Below are positions 43,761 through 51,828 of a stretch of DNA of 64,000 bases, piece by piece. Every line of letters begins with the position of its first letter. Positions within the stretch are counted from its first letter, which is position 1. Both the position numbers and the translations under genes were made by a program. The notes under the pieces are model-generated. The model saw only the letters and a list, made by a program, of their open reading frames with translations, made no database searches and had not been told where the DNA came from. This stretch comes from Citrifermentans bemidjiense Bem (GTDB lineage Bacteria > Desulfobacterota > Desulfuromonadia > Geobacterales > Geobacteraceae): positions 3,533,501-3,597,500 of the forward strand of contig NC_011146.1 in NCBI RefSeq assembly GCF_000020725.1, read 5' to 3'.

Positions 43761-46700
43761 TCACTCGAAAGACACGGCATTATAGCCGAAGAGGTTGCTC
43801 ACTTCCACTGTTAATTCTTCACTTGCCGAGACTTTGTATACATCGGGAAGCTTGATGGTGACTCTGGAGCTGTTCTCTATGTCAAGGTGCAGGAAGCTGC
43901 GACAGATTCCCTGATAGCGGGAGATGATGTCTTTGAGCGTTTTGAGCTTTCCTTCGTCGACCTCTTTGGCGTCTATGGTGAAATTGACCTTCCTCGTTTC
44001 ACGCTCAACCAGGTCGCGCAGAAGGACGATGTCGCTCGCCATCACCTTGGCCCCCTTCTCACTCAGCTCAACGGTGCCGGTGACGTGGATGGGATCGTCC
44101 CCCCTGAGCACCTCGGAGCACTTGGCGTAGGTTTCCGGAAAGACCACCACCTCGACCGAGCCCACCAGGTCCTCCAGCGCGAGGAAGGCCATCCGGTCCC
44201 CTTTCTTGGTGATCAGCTCCTTGACGCTGGCCGGCACGCCGCATATCCTCACCTCGCTCTTTTCCTTGGCGTCCAGGATGGTGGAGCAGTCCACGCTGGA
44301 GAAGCGCCTCATGTCGGCGACGTAGCGGTCCAGCGGATGCCCGGTGATGAAGAAGCCGATCGCCTCCTTCTCGCACCCCAGCCGGTACTTCTCGTCCCAC
44401 TCGGGTATCTCGGGAAGCCGGTTGCCGCCGCCGTTGGCGCCGCGCACGATCTCGGCCGCGCCGAAAAGCGACGCCTGAGCGCTCTCTCGCTCCTGCTGCA
44501 CCCTCTGCCCGGCGGACGCGGCATCCTCCAGCCCCGCCATGAGCTGGGAGCGTTTGGCCCCGGTGCAGTCGAAGGCGCCGCACTTGATGAGCGCCTCTAT
44601 CACCCTTTTGTTGACCCGGCGCAGGTCGACGCGCTCGCAGAAATCGAAGAGGTCCTTGAAAGGCTCGTCGCCGCGCGCCTCGATGATCGCCTCGATGGCG
44701 CCTTCGCCCACGTTCTTCACGGCGCCCAGACCGAAGCGCATCGCCTTGTCCAGCACGCGGAAGGAACGGTCCGACTCGTTGATGTCGGGGGGGAGCACCT
44801 CGATCCCCATCTCGCGGCAGTCGCCGATGCTCTTAATGACCTTGTCGGTGTTCCCCATGTCCTCGGTCAAGAGGGCAGCCATGAACTCGACCGGGTAGTG
44901 GGCCTTGAGGAACGCGGTCTGGTAGGCGACCAGGGCGTAGGCGGCCGAGTGCGACTTGTTGAAGCCGTACTCGGCGAACTTCGCCATCAGGTCGAAGATG
45001 GCGGCGCACTTCTTCCCGTCCAGGCCGAGCTTCTCGGACCCCTCCAGGAACTTGTCGCGCTCCTTCGCCATCTGCTCGGCGTCCTTCTTACCCATGGCGC
45101 GGCGCAGGAGGTCCGCGCCCCCAAGCGAGTAGCCGGCGAGCGATCGGGAGATCTGCATGACCTGTTCCTGGTAGACGATGACGCCGTAGGTGTCTTTCAG
45201 GACCGGCTCAAGCTGCGGCAGGTCGTAGACGGTCTGCTTGCGGCCGTGCTTTCTTTCGATGAAGTCGTCCACCATGCCGCTGCCCAAGGGGCCCGGACGG
45301 TAGAGGGCGCAGACCGCGATGATGTCCTCGAAGCAGGAGGGCTTCAACTTGACCAGGAGCTCCTTCATGCCGCTGGACTCCAGCTGGAACACGCCTGTCG
45401 TGTTGCCGGCCTGCAGGAGCTTGTAGGATTCCTCGTCGTCGTCGCGCAAAAGCGTGATGTCGAAGTTGGGGTCCTTGCCGTTTCTGATGTGCTTGCAGGC
45501 GTTGTCGATAACGGTCAGGTTCTTGAGCCCGAGGAAGTCGAACTTCACCAGGCCGATCTTCTCCACGTACTTCATCGAGTACTGCGTGGTCAAGGAGCCG
45601 GTCTTCTGGTCCTTGTAGACCGGGCAGAATTCCTCCATCTGCCTGGGTGCCACCACGAGGCCGGCCGCATGCGTAGAGGCATGGCGGGCAAGCCCCTCCA
45701 GCCTGAGCGCGACGGTCATGACCTCCTTCACCTTCGGGTCGGCCGCCATCAGCTCCTTCAGCTTCGGCTCCTGCTCCAGCGCCTTATCCAGCGTGATGCC
45801 GAGCACCTCGGGGACCAGCTTCGCGATCCGGTCCACCTCGCCGAAGGTAAGGTCGAGCGCGCGCCCGACGTCGCGGATGACGCCGCGCGCCGCCATGGTA
45901 CCGAAGGTGATGATCTGGCAGACCTTCTCCCGGCCGTACTTCTCGACCATGTACTGGATCACCTCTTCGCGGCGATCCTGGCAGAAGTCGACGTCGATAT
46001 CAGGCATGGAGATACGTTCCGGGTTCAGGAAGCGCTCGAAGAGGAGGTTGTACGGCATGGGATCGATGTCGGTGATCCTGATGCAGAAGGCGACGAGAGA
46101 GCCCGCCGCGGAACCCCTGCCCGGGCCGACGGGGATGCCGTGGTCTTTGGCCCAGTTGATGAAGTCGGCGACGATCAGGAAGTAGCCCGGGAACCCCATC
46201 TGCTTGATGCAGTCCAGCTCGATGCGCAGACGGGCGTGGTAGGCCTGTTCCTGCTCTTCGGTCAAGTTGTACTTGATGCGGATCTTTTTCAGCCGCTCGA
46301 CGAGGCCGACGGTCGCCTCGCGCTCCAGCTGCTGGTCCAGCGTCTCCCCTTCAGGGGCCTCGTAGGCGGGGAAGTAGTAGGTCTTGAAGTCGAATTCGAG
46401 GTTGCAGCGCTCGGCGATCTTGACCGTGTTCTCAATCGCCTCCGGGGCGTAATGAAACGCCTGCGCCATCTCCTGCGGCGTCTTCACATAGAACTCGTCC
46501 ACGGAGAACGCCATGTGGGTCGGGTCGCTCATGGTCTTGCCGGTCTGGATGCAGAGGAGGATCTCGTGGGCCCTCGCGTCTTCGCGGTTCAGGTAATGGC
46601 AGTCGTTGGTGGCGACGAGCGGCAGGTCCATCTCACGCGCGATCTCCATGAGCCTGCGGTTGGCGATGTCCTGCTCCGGGAGCTTGTTCTCCTGCAGCTC

Positions 46701-47231
46701 GATGTAATAGCTACCGGGGAAATTCTCGGCGTACCAGGAGGCCGCTGCGCGCGCCTCGTCCATCTTGTTCCTGCCGGCAAGGTACGCCACCTCCCCCTGC
46801 AGGCAGGCGGAGAGGACGATGAGCCCCTCCTTGTGCTTCAGAAGGAGCTCCTTGTCGATGCGGGGGCGGCGGTAGAACCCTTCCTTGTATCCTGCGGATA
46901 CCAGATAGGAGAGGTTCTTGAAGCCGGTCATGTTTTCGCACAAAAGGATCAGGTGGTAGCTGGAGGCCTGGCCGGGGCTGGAGGGAGCCTGCTTCAAGAA
47001 CCTGTCCTGAGGCGCTATGTACACCTCGCTCCCCAGGATCGGCTTGACCCCTTTGTCCTTGCACTTCAAATAGAACTCAAGGGTGCCGAACATGTTGCCG
47101 TGGTCGGTCATGGCCACGGCCGGCATGTGGCACTCCTTCACCTTCTTCAGGAGGTCACCGATGCGGATCGCCCCGTCGAGGAGCGAGTACTGGGAGTGGA
47201 GATGGAGGTGAACGAAATTTGTTGAATCCAT
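43761..47231 (-). CDS. dnaE: DNA polymerase III alpha subunit
   Basis: 1156 residues from ATG 47231. PHP domain at the N-terminus (FVHLHLHSQYSLLDGA), palm with the catalytic acidic residues in MPDIDVDFCQDRR (about 405-417), fingers with RRAMGKKDAEQM and GFNKSHSAAYALVAYQTA, then tandem HhH, OB-fold and C-terminal domains. The longer frame to 47282 is ignored. Replicative polymerase of the DnaE1 class. A hairpin with T-run precedes it (47287-47312). Confidence 0.96.
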   Translation of the reverse strand: MDSTNFVHLHLHSQYSLLDGAIRIGDLLKKVKECHMPAVAMTDHGNMFGTLEFYLKCKDKGVKPILGSEVYIAPQDRFLKQAPSSPGQASSYHLILLCENMTGFKNLSYLVSAGYKEGFYRRPRIDKELLLKHKEGLIVLSACLQGEVAYLAGRNKMDEARAAASWYAENFPGSYYIELQENKLPEQDIANRRLMEIAREMDLPLVATNDCHYLNREDARAHEILLCIQTGKTMSDPTHMAFSVDEFYVKTPQEMAQAFHYAPEAIENTVKIAERCNLEFDFKTYYFPAYEAPEGETLDQQLEREATVGLVERLKKIRIKYNLTEEQEQAYHARLRIELDCIKQMGFPGYFLIVADFINWAKDHGIPVGPGRGSAAGSLVAFCIRITDIDPMPYNLLFERFLNPERISMPDIDVDFCQDRREEVIQYMVEKYGREKVCQIITFGTMAARGVIRDVGRALDLTFGEVDRIAKLVPEVLGITLDKALEQEPKLKELMAADPKVKEVMTVALRLEGLARHASTHAAGLVVAPRQMEEFCPVYKDQKTGSLTTQYSMKYVEKIGLVKFDFLGLKNLTVIDNACKHIRNGKDPNFDITLLRDDDEESYKLLQAGNTTGVFQLESSGMKELLVKLKPSCFEDIIAVCALYRPGPLGSGMVDDFIERKHGRKQTVYDLPQLEPVLKDTYGVIVYQEQVMQISRSLAGYSLGGADLLRRAMGKKDAEQMAKERDKFLEGSEKLGLDGKKCAAIFDLMAKFAEYGFNKSHSAAYALVAYQTAFLKAHYPVEFMAALLTEDMGNTDKVIKSIGDCREMGIEVLPPDINESDRSFRVLDKAMRFGLGAVKNVGEGAIEAIIEARGDEPFKDLFDFCERVDLRRVNKRVIEALIKCGAFDCTGAKRSQLMAGLEDAASAGQRVQQERESAQASLFGAAEIVRGANGGGNRLPEIPEWDEKYRLGCEKEAIGFFITGHPLDRYVADMRRFSSVDCSTILDAKEKSEVRICGVPASVKELITKKGDRMAFLALEDLVGSVEVVVFPETYAKCSEVLRGDDPIHVTGTVELSEKGAKVMASDIVLLRDLVERETRKVNFTIDAKEVDEGKLKTLKDIISRYQGICRSFLHLDIENSSRVTIKLPDVYKVSASEELTVEVSNLFGYNAVSFE

Positions 47232-47638
47232 AAGGTGAACGTCCTGGCAAAGAAACGGCGGGAACTGACTGAATCGAAACAATAAAAGGAGCCATCGCCT
47301 TAGGCGGCTCCTGTATCTGTAACGGCGTAAAAATTGCCGCTAAATATGCCACGAATGGAGCCGCTATGTCAATGAGACACAGGTGGCGGCTCTCCTAATT
47401 TTCCCGGCAGATCGCCGTCGGGCTTGGGGGGCATCACAGGGCAAAGAAGGGTGGCTCAGAAATTTCTTGACTTGGGACGGCAAACAAGTTTAATATCGAG
47501 CTATAAGAAATCAAACTAGATCCAGTGCTAACCCGAGCCCGCCTTTCCCGAACAGCTCGGGATTTATTCCCTGAATATAGTTTGACATTAAACCGGTTAA
47601 TTTTAAACCGAAAATCCAAGAACAGGAGGAGCAAACAC
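47232..47638. other. Divergent intergenic region between dnaE and the CDGSH gene
   Basis: No gene. Contains the dnaE leader hairpin (47287-47312), an inverted pair CCCGAGC/GCTCGGG (47532-47561), and a TTGACA (47582) followed by the near-palindrome TTAAACCGGTTAA (47588-47600), which may be the promoter/operator of the CDGSH gene. Confidence 0.5.
47287..47312 (-). terminator. Terminator-like hairpin in the dnaE leader
   Basis: AGGAGCC/GGCTCCT stem with an inner GCC/GGC, followed on the minus strand by TTTTATTG. As no minus-strand gene lies immediately upstream, it may attenuate dnaE or block spurious antisense transcription. Confidence 0.5.
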
Positions 47639-47869
47639 ATGAACCAGAGCACCACCACCCAGGGACCCATTGTTGTCGATCTCGAGCCCGGCACCTACTA
47701 CCGCTGTACCTGCGGCAAGTCGGCTACACCATTTTGCGACGGCGCCCACGCAGGGAGCGACAAAGCGCCGCTGGCGTTCGAGGTCAAGGAAAAGCAGCAG
47801 GTGTACCTGTGCAACTGCGGAAAAACCGCCAACGCGCCCTACTGCGACGGCAGCTGTCAGAAGGGGTAG
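47639..47869 (+). CDS. Dual CDGSH-type iron-sulfur protein with altered second site
   Basis: 76 residues. Two CDGSH-type motifs: CTCGKSATPFCDGAH (first, full 3Cys-1His set) and CNCGKTANAPYCDGSC (second, the usual ligand His replaced by Cys). Each would bind a [2Fe-2S] cluster; the second would have four Cys ligands or be altered. Small tandem CDGSH proteins of bacteria are poorly understood redox or Fe-S transfer proteins. ATG has GGAGGAGC upstream. It is followed by a small membrane protein and a pirin. Confidence 0.88.
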   Translation: MNQSTTTQGPIVVDLEPGTYYRCTCGKSATPFCDGAHAGSDKAPLAFEVKEKQQVYLCNCGKTANAPYCDGSCQKG

Positions 47870-47922
47870 ATAGAACGTCGAAGCGCCAGGGTTGCCGGTG
47901 CAGAAAACGCGAGGTTGAACAA

Positions 47923-48105
47923 ATGTTGAAATCAGTACATTGCATACTGCTGCTGGCAGCCCTGGCATACGCGGCTTGGATCGAATGGTCCGTTCTGACC
48001 AGCGCGGGCTTACTGTGGGGGATCTTTTTCGGGTTCTTCATCGTCCCCTTTGCTCTCTTCGCCGTTCTGGGTTTAGCTCCGAAGAAAATGCCGGCCCGCG
48101 AGTAG
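47923..48105 (+). CDS. Small two-helix membrane protein
   Basis: 60 residues: two hydrophobic segments (CILLLAALAYAAW and GLLWGIFFGFFIVPFALFAVLGL) and a short basic tail (KKMPARE). ATG at 47923 has GAGG upstream; a longer upstream frame lacks support. It lies between the CDGSH and pirin genes, probably in one operon. No family recognised. Confidence 0.65.
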   Translation: MLKSVHCILLLAALAYAAWIEWSVLTSAGLLWGIFFGFFIVPFALFAVLGLAPKKMPARE

Positions 48106-48123
48106 GGTCGGAAAGGAGACATC

Positions 48124-48822
48124 ATGATCACGATCAGAAAATCTGAAGACAGAGGACATGCCGATCACGGCTGGCTCAACACCTATCACAGCTTTTCCTT
48201 CGCCGGATACTACGACCCGCGGCACATGGGTTTCAGCAACCTCCGGGTCATAAACGAAGACCGGGTGCAGCCGGGAGAGGGATTCCCCACCCACCCGCAC
48301 CGGGACATGGAGATCATCTCCTACGTTCTCGAAGGGGCACTGGAGCATCGCGACAGCATGGGAAACGGTTCCGTGATACGGCAGGGGGAAGTGCAAAGGA
48401 TGAGCGCCGGCACCGGCATCACCCACAGCGAGTTCAACCATTCCAAAGAAGAGGGCCTTCACTTCTTCCAGATCTGGATTCTGCCGCAAAGCGAGGGGAT
48501 CGCGCCGAGTTACGAGCAGAAGCTCTTTCCGGAGCAGGAAAAAAGAGGAGCCTTGCGGCTCATCGCCTCGGCAGACGGCGCCGAGGGTTCAATCATCATC
48601 AACCAGGACGCGAAGATGTACGCGACCGTTATCGATGGCGGTCAGGAAGTGGTGCACCACCTGGCGCGGGGGCGCCACGCGTGGGTTCAAGCGGCACGCG
48701 GCAGCGTCACCGTCAACGGCCACCTGCTCGAAGCAGGAGACGGCGCGGCGGTAAGCGGTGAGGACCTGGTGCGCCTGACGGCAAGGCAAAAAAGCGAGGT
48801 GCTGCTTTTCGATCTGCCGTAA
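48124..48822 (+). CDS. Pirin-family bicupin protein (YhhW-like)
   Basis: 232 residues, two cupins. Metal ligands His57, His59 (PTHPHRDME), His101 and Glu103 (GITHSEFNH), exactly the set in the quercetinase YhhW. The family includes quercetin 2,3-dioxygenases and redox-sensing regulators. AAAGGAGA before ATG. It is the last gene before a strong terminator. Confidence 0.92.
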   Translation: MITIRKSEDRGHADHGWLNTYHSFSFAGYYDPRHMGFSNLRVINEDRVQPGEGFPTHPHRDMEIISYVLEGALEHRDSMGNGSVIRQGEVQRMSAGTGITHSEFNHSKEEGLHFFQIWILPQSEGIAPSYEQKLFPEQEKRGALRLIASADGAEGSIIINQDAKMYATVIDGGQEVVHHLARGRHAWVQAARGSVTVNGHLLEAGDGAAVSGEDLVRLTARQKSEVLLFDLP

Positions 48823-48846
48823 CATAAGAAAAAGCTGCTAAAAAAG

Positions 48847-48916
48847 AACGCGGCAGGGATGCCGCTCCACCAAGGTCTGAACCGGGCGGGGCGGCGCTCC
48901 TGCCGCGTTTTTTTGC
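48847..48916 (+). terminator. Terminator after the pirin gene
   Basis: AACGCGGCAGG (48847) pairs with CCTGCCGCGTT (48899-48909), followed by TTTTTT. Confidence 0.85.
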
Positions 48917-48938
48917 TTCAAAGGCTGAAAGACGTTTA

Positions 48939-49021
48939 ACAGGGATGAAGGGGATAAATGGGATATTCAAAACCTTCAATCAAGTTTTTGTCTTTATCCC
49001 TTCCATCCCCTTCATCCCTGT
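48939..49021. repeat. Inverted repeat between pirin and hisS
   Basis: 17-bp arms ACAGGGATGAAGGGGAT (48939-48955) and its complement (49005-49021) separate convergent genes. Looks like a dispersed intergenic repeat rather than a terminator (no T-run at the arms). Confidence 0.75.
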
Positions 49022-49035
49022 AGATCGCCTTTAAG

Positions 49036-50286
49036 CTATTTGCCGTTCATCCCGGCTCTGATGCTCTCCGCATCGAGCGGCACTTCGGACTGGGTGCCGC
49101 CGTCCATGTTCTTCAGGGGAGCGGTGCCGCGGGAGAGCTCGTCGCCGCCTATGATCAGCGTGAAGCGCGAGTTGAACTTGTCGGCACGCCTCATCTGGCT
49201 CTTCAGGCTCTTCCCTTCATAGTCGATCTCCACGGCCGCGCCGCCGCGCTGCAGTGCCGACATGAGACGGAACGCCTCGGCGTGCGCCTCCTCCCCCATG
49301 GCCGCGATGAAGAGGTCGGGACGGCGAGAGAACTCCTTCTCGGCCAAAAGGAGCGCAACCCGCTCGACCCCCATGGCGAAGCCTATACCCGGGATCTGCG
49401 GCCCGCCGATCTCGGCGATGAGGCCGTCGTAGCGCCCCCCCGCAGCCACTGCGCTCTGCGCGCCCAAAAGGGTGGTCACCATCTCGAAGGTGGTCCGGGT
49501 GTAGTAGTCGAGGCCGCGCACCATCCTCTTGTTGATGGCGTAGGGGGTGTCGGCGAGCTCCAGGTATTTCCTGGTCTGGTCGAAGTGGGCGCTGCACTCG
49601 CCGCAAAGGTAGTCGAGCATGGAGGGAGCGCCCTGGGTCGCCTCCTGGCAGCCTGCGGACTTGCAGTCCAAGGCGCGCAGCGGGTTCGACTCGTAGCGGC
49701 GCTTGCAGTCCTCGCACAGGCTGTCGATCCGGTCCAGGAGAAACTTCTTGAGCGCGTCGCGGTAGAGCGGACGGCAGCAGGGGCACCCCAGCGAGTTGAT
49801 CTGCAGGCTAGGCTCGGTCAATCCCAGTTCGTTGAAGAAGTGGGTCAGCATTGTGAGCACCTGGGCGTCGACGCTCGGGGCCGCCACCCCGGTGATCTCG
49901 GCGCCGATCTGGTGGAACTGGCGGTAGCGCCCCTTTTGGGGACGCTCGTAACGGAACATCGGCCCCATGTAGTAAAGGCGCGCCACCGGGTCGAGCGCGT
50001 GCATCTTGTGCTCGACGTAAGCCCGCATCACCGACGCGGTCCCCTCCGGGCGCATGGTCACCTTGTTCTCGCCCTTGTCCACGAAGGAGTACATCTCCTT
50101 TTCCACGATGTCGGTCGCGTCGCCAATGGAGCGGCAGAAAAGCTCGGTCTTCTCGAGGATGGGAATCCTGATCTCGGAGAGCCCGTAAAGTTCGAAAACC
50201 CGCCGCGCAGTCGCCTCGATGTACTGCCACTTCTCGACTTCGCCCGGGAGAATGTCGTTGAAACCCTTGATACCTGTTATGGCCAC
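49036..50286 (-). CDS. hisS: Histidyl-tRNA synthetase
   Basis: 416 residues from GTG 50286 (AAGGAG upstream; product begins MAITGIKGFNDILPGE, the family start). Motif 2 YMGPMFRYERPQKGRYRQFHQIGAE, histidine motif RGLDYYTRTTFE, and C-terminal anticodon domain. A Cys-rich insertion (CPCCRPLY, CEDCKRR, CGECSAHF) is present as in other Geobacter HisRS. Class II synthetase. Confidence 0.96.
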   Translation of the reverse strand: MAITGIKGFNDILPGEVEKWQYIEATARRVFELYGLSEIRIPILEKTELFCRSIGDATDIVEKEMYSFVDKGENKVTMRPEGTASVMRAYVEHKMHALDPVARLYYMGPMFRYERPQKGRYRQFHQIGAEITGVAAPSVDAQVLTMLTHFFNELGLTEPSLQINSLGCPCCRPLYRDALKKFLLDRIDSLCEDCKRRYESNPLRALDCKSAGCQEATQGAPSMLDYLCGECSAHFDQTRKYLELADTPYAINKRMVRGLDYYTRTTFEMVTTLLGAQSAVAAGGRYDGLIAEIGGPQIPGIGFAMGVERVALLLAEKEFSRRPDLFIAAMGEEAHAEAFRLMSALQRGGAAVEIDYEGKSLKSQMRRADKFNSRFTLIIGGDELSRGTAPLKNMDGGTQSEVPLDAESIRAGMNGK

Positions 50287-50310
50287 GTCAGTAACTCTCC
50301 TTGTGCAGAT

Positions 50311-50338
50311 TATAAAAAACAAAAGAGCCGGGAGGCTC
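50311..50338 (-). terminator. Terminator after the response regulator gene
   Basis: GAGCC/GGCTC stem and TCCC loop followed on the minus strand by TTTTGTTTTTT. Confidence 0.75.
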
Positions 50339-50377
50339 CAAGACCTGATTCGTTTGGGGGGAAACGGCTTGCTCTGA

Positions 50378-51754
50378 TCAGGGAGGGGTGGTCAGCCGCT
50401 GGGCGTGGAAGGCCTTGTTCTTGCCGGCGGCCTTGCCGCGGTACATCGCCTGATCCGCCATCTCGAGGAGTTCCGTCTTCGTGGAGGCGTCGTCCGGGGA
50501 GCAGGCGTAGCCGAGGCTGACGGTGAGCTTGATGGAGAGCCCGTCGGCCTTGGAGAATGTATGTGCCTCAACCATCTTCCTGATACGCTCGGCGACTATC
50601 GCCGCGCCGTCCAGGCCGGTCTCGACCAGCACGATGGTGTACTCGTCGCCGCCGTAGCGGATCACGGCATCCACGTCGCGGACGCTCTTTCTGAGCAGGC
50701 TGCCGATCTCCCGCAGCACCCGGCTGCCGATCAGGTGCCCGAAGGTGTCGTTCACCGACTTGAAGAGGTCGATGTCCAGAAAGAGCACGGAGAGGTTGGA
50801 ACCGTAGCGCTCCGAGCGCTTCAGCTCCCGCTCCAGCACCACGTCGAGGTAGCGGTAGTTGTAAAGGCCGGTCAACTCGTCGATGTAGAGCAGGTCCTTG
50901 GCGAAGTTGTAACGTGCGGCGTTGTCGAGAGCCAGCGAGGCTTGATCGAGGAGGAAGGTGACGTGCTTGCGGTTCACCTCCCTGGGGAGCGTGGAGTCGG
51001 GGTCGTTGACCAGGATGATGACCCCTTCCAGCGTGCTTTTCTGGCGGATGTAGAGGCAGATCGCCTCCCTTATCTCGCCGAATCCCGCCCCTTCCGGAAG
51101 AAAATCCCTGAGCATGACCAGGTTGCTGACGCCGTCGTCATGCAGGTCGCACTCGGCGATCACCGCCTGACCCAGCAGGGGAGCGCTCTGCTCGTCGATC
51201 CCCTTCATTTCGTGCAGCACCAGCTGCCCACCCTCGCTGAAGTAGCCCAACCCCCGGTTGGCGCCGATCTCCTTGGACAGCGCCTCCATCAAAAGAGGAT
51301 AGATGCGCTCCAGTTCCAGGCAGTTGGCTATGTTCTGGCTTACCTGGAACAGGTTGACCAGCCCCTTCAGCTCAAGGTTCTCGTCCAGGAGCCTGCGCTG
51401 CTCCAGGCAGTGCGCGACGATATGCCGGAATTCGTCGTGGTTGATGGGCTTGATGAGGTAGTCGGTTGCCCCGTTTTTCAGCGCGTATATGGCGGTTTCC
51501 ACATTGGCGTGCCCGGTCACCATGATGACCGCCGTGGCAGGGTCCAGCCTCTTTACCGTCGATAGGATGTCCAGTCCGCTGACGTCGCGCATCACCAGGT
51601 CGGTGACAACCAGGTGATACCCGCCCTTTCCGATCATCTCCAATGCCTCTTCACCGGAGACGGCCACCTCGACGCTGTAGCCATCTTCTTTGAGAAGGTC
51701 TGTGAAGATCTCTCTGAAGAAGCTGTCGTCTTCGACTAAAAGAATCCTTTCCAT
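50378..51754 (-). CDS. Response regulator with GAF-like and GGDEF (diguanylate cyclase) domains
   Basis: 458 residues from ATG 51754. Receiver domain (1-120) with acidic Asp9/Asp10, phosphoacceptor Asp52, Thr80 and Lys102; a GAF-like region (about 140-285); and a GGDEF domain (about 295-450) whose signature reads GGDEY instead of GGDEF. The RxxD inhibitory site (RDVD, 5 residues before GGDEY) is kept. Likely makes c-di-GMP when phosphorylated. No histidine kinase gene is adjacent, so the partner is elsewhere. Confidence 0.92.
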   Translation of the reverse strand: MERILLVEDDSFFREIFTDLLKEDGYSVEVAVSGEEALEMIGKGGYHLVVTDLVMRDVSGLDILSTVKRLDPATAVIMVTGHANVETAIYALKNGATDYLIKPINHDEFRHIVAHCLEQRRLLDENLELKGLVNLFQVSQNIANCLELERIYPLLMEALSKEIGANRGLGYFSEGGQLVLHEMKGIDEQSAPLLGQAVIAECDLHDDGVSNLVMLRDFLPEGAGFGEIREAICLYIRQKSTLEGVIILVNDPDSTLPREVNRKHVTFLLDQASLALDNAARYNFAKDLLYIDELTGLYNYRYLDVVLERELKRSERYGSNLSVLFLDIDLFKSVNDTFGHLIGSRVLREIGSLLRKSVRDVDAVIRYGGDEYTIVLVETGLDGAAIVAERIRKMVEAHTFSKADGLSIKLTVSLGYACSPDDASTKTELLEMADQAMYRGKAAGKNKAFHAQRLTTPP

Positions 51755-51828
51755 ACAACGGATCTCCAGGAATGCCGGGTATATTCTGGACAATTCTCGC
51801 CTAAACTATCAGATTGATGTTAGAAGTG

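Noticed and set aside
43887-47225. 1112-codon plus-strand frame opposite dnaE
   Set aside because: Antisense to the fully recognisable DNA polymerase III alpha gene; an effect of GC-rich codon use.
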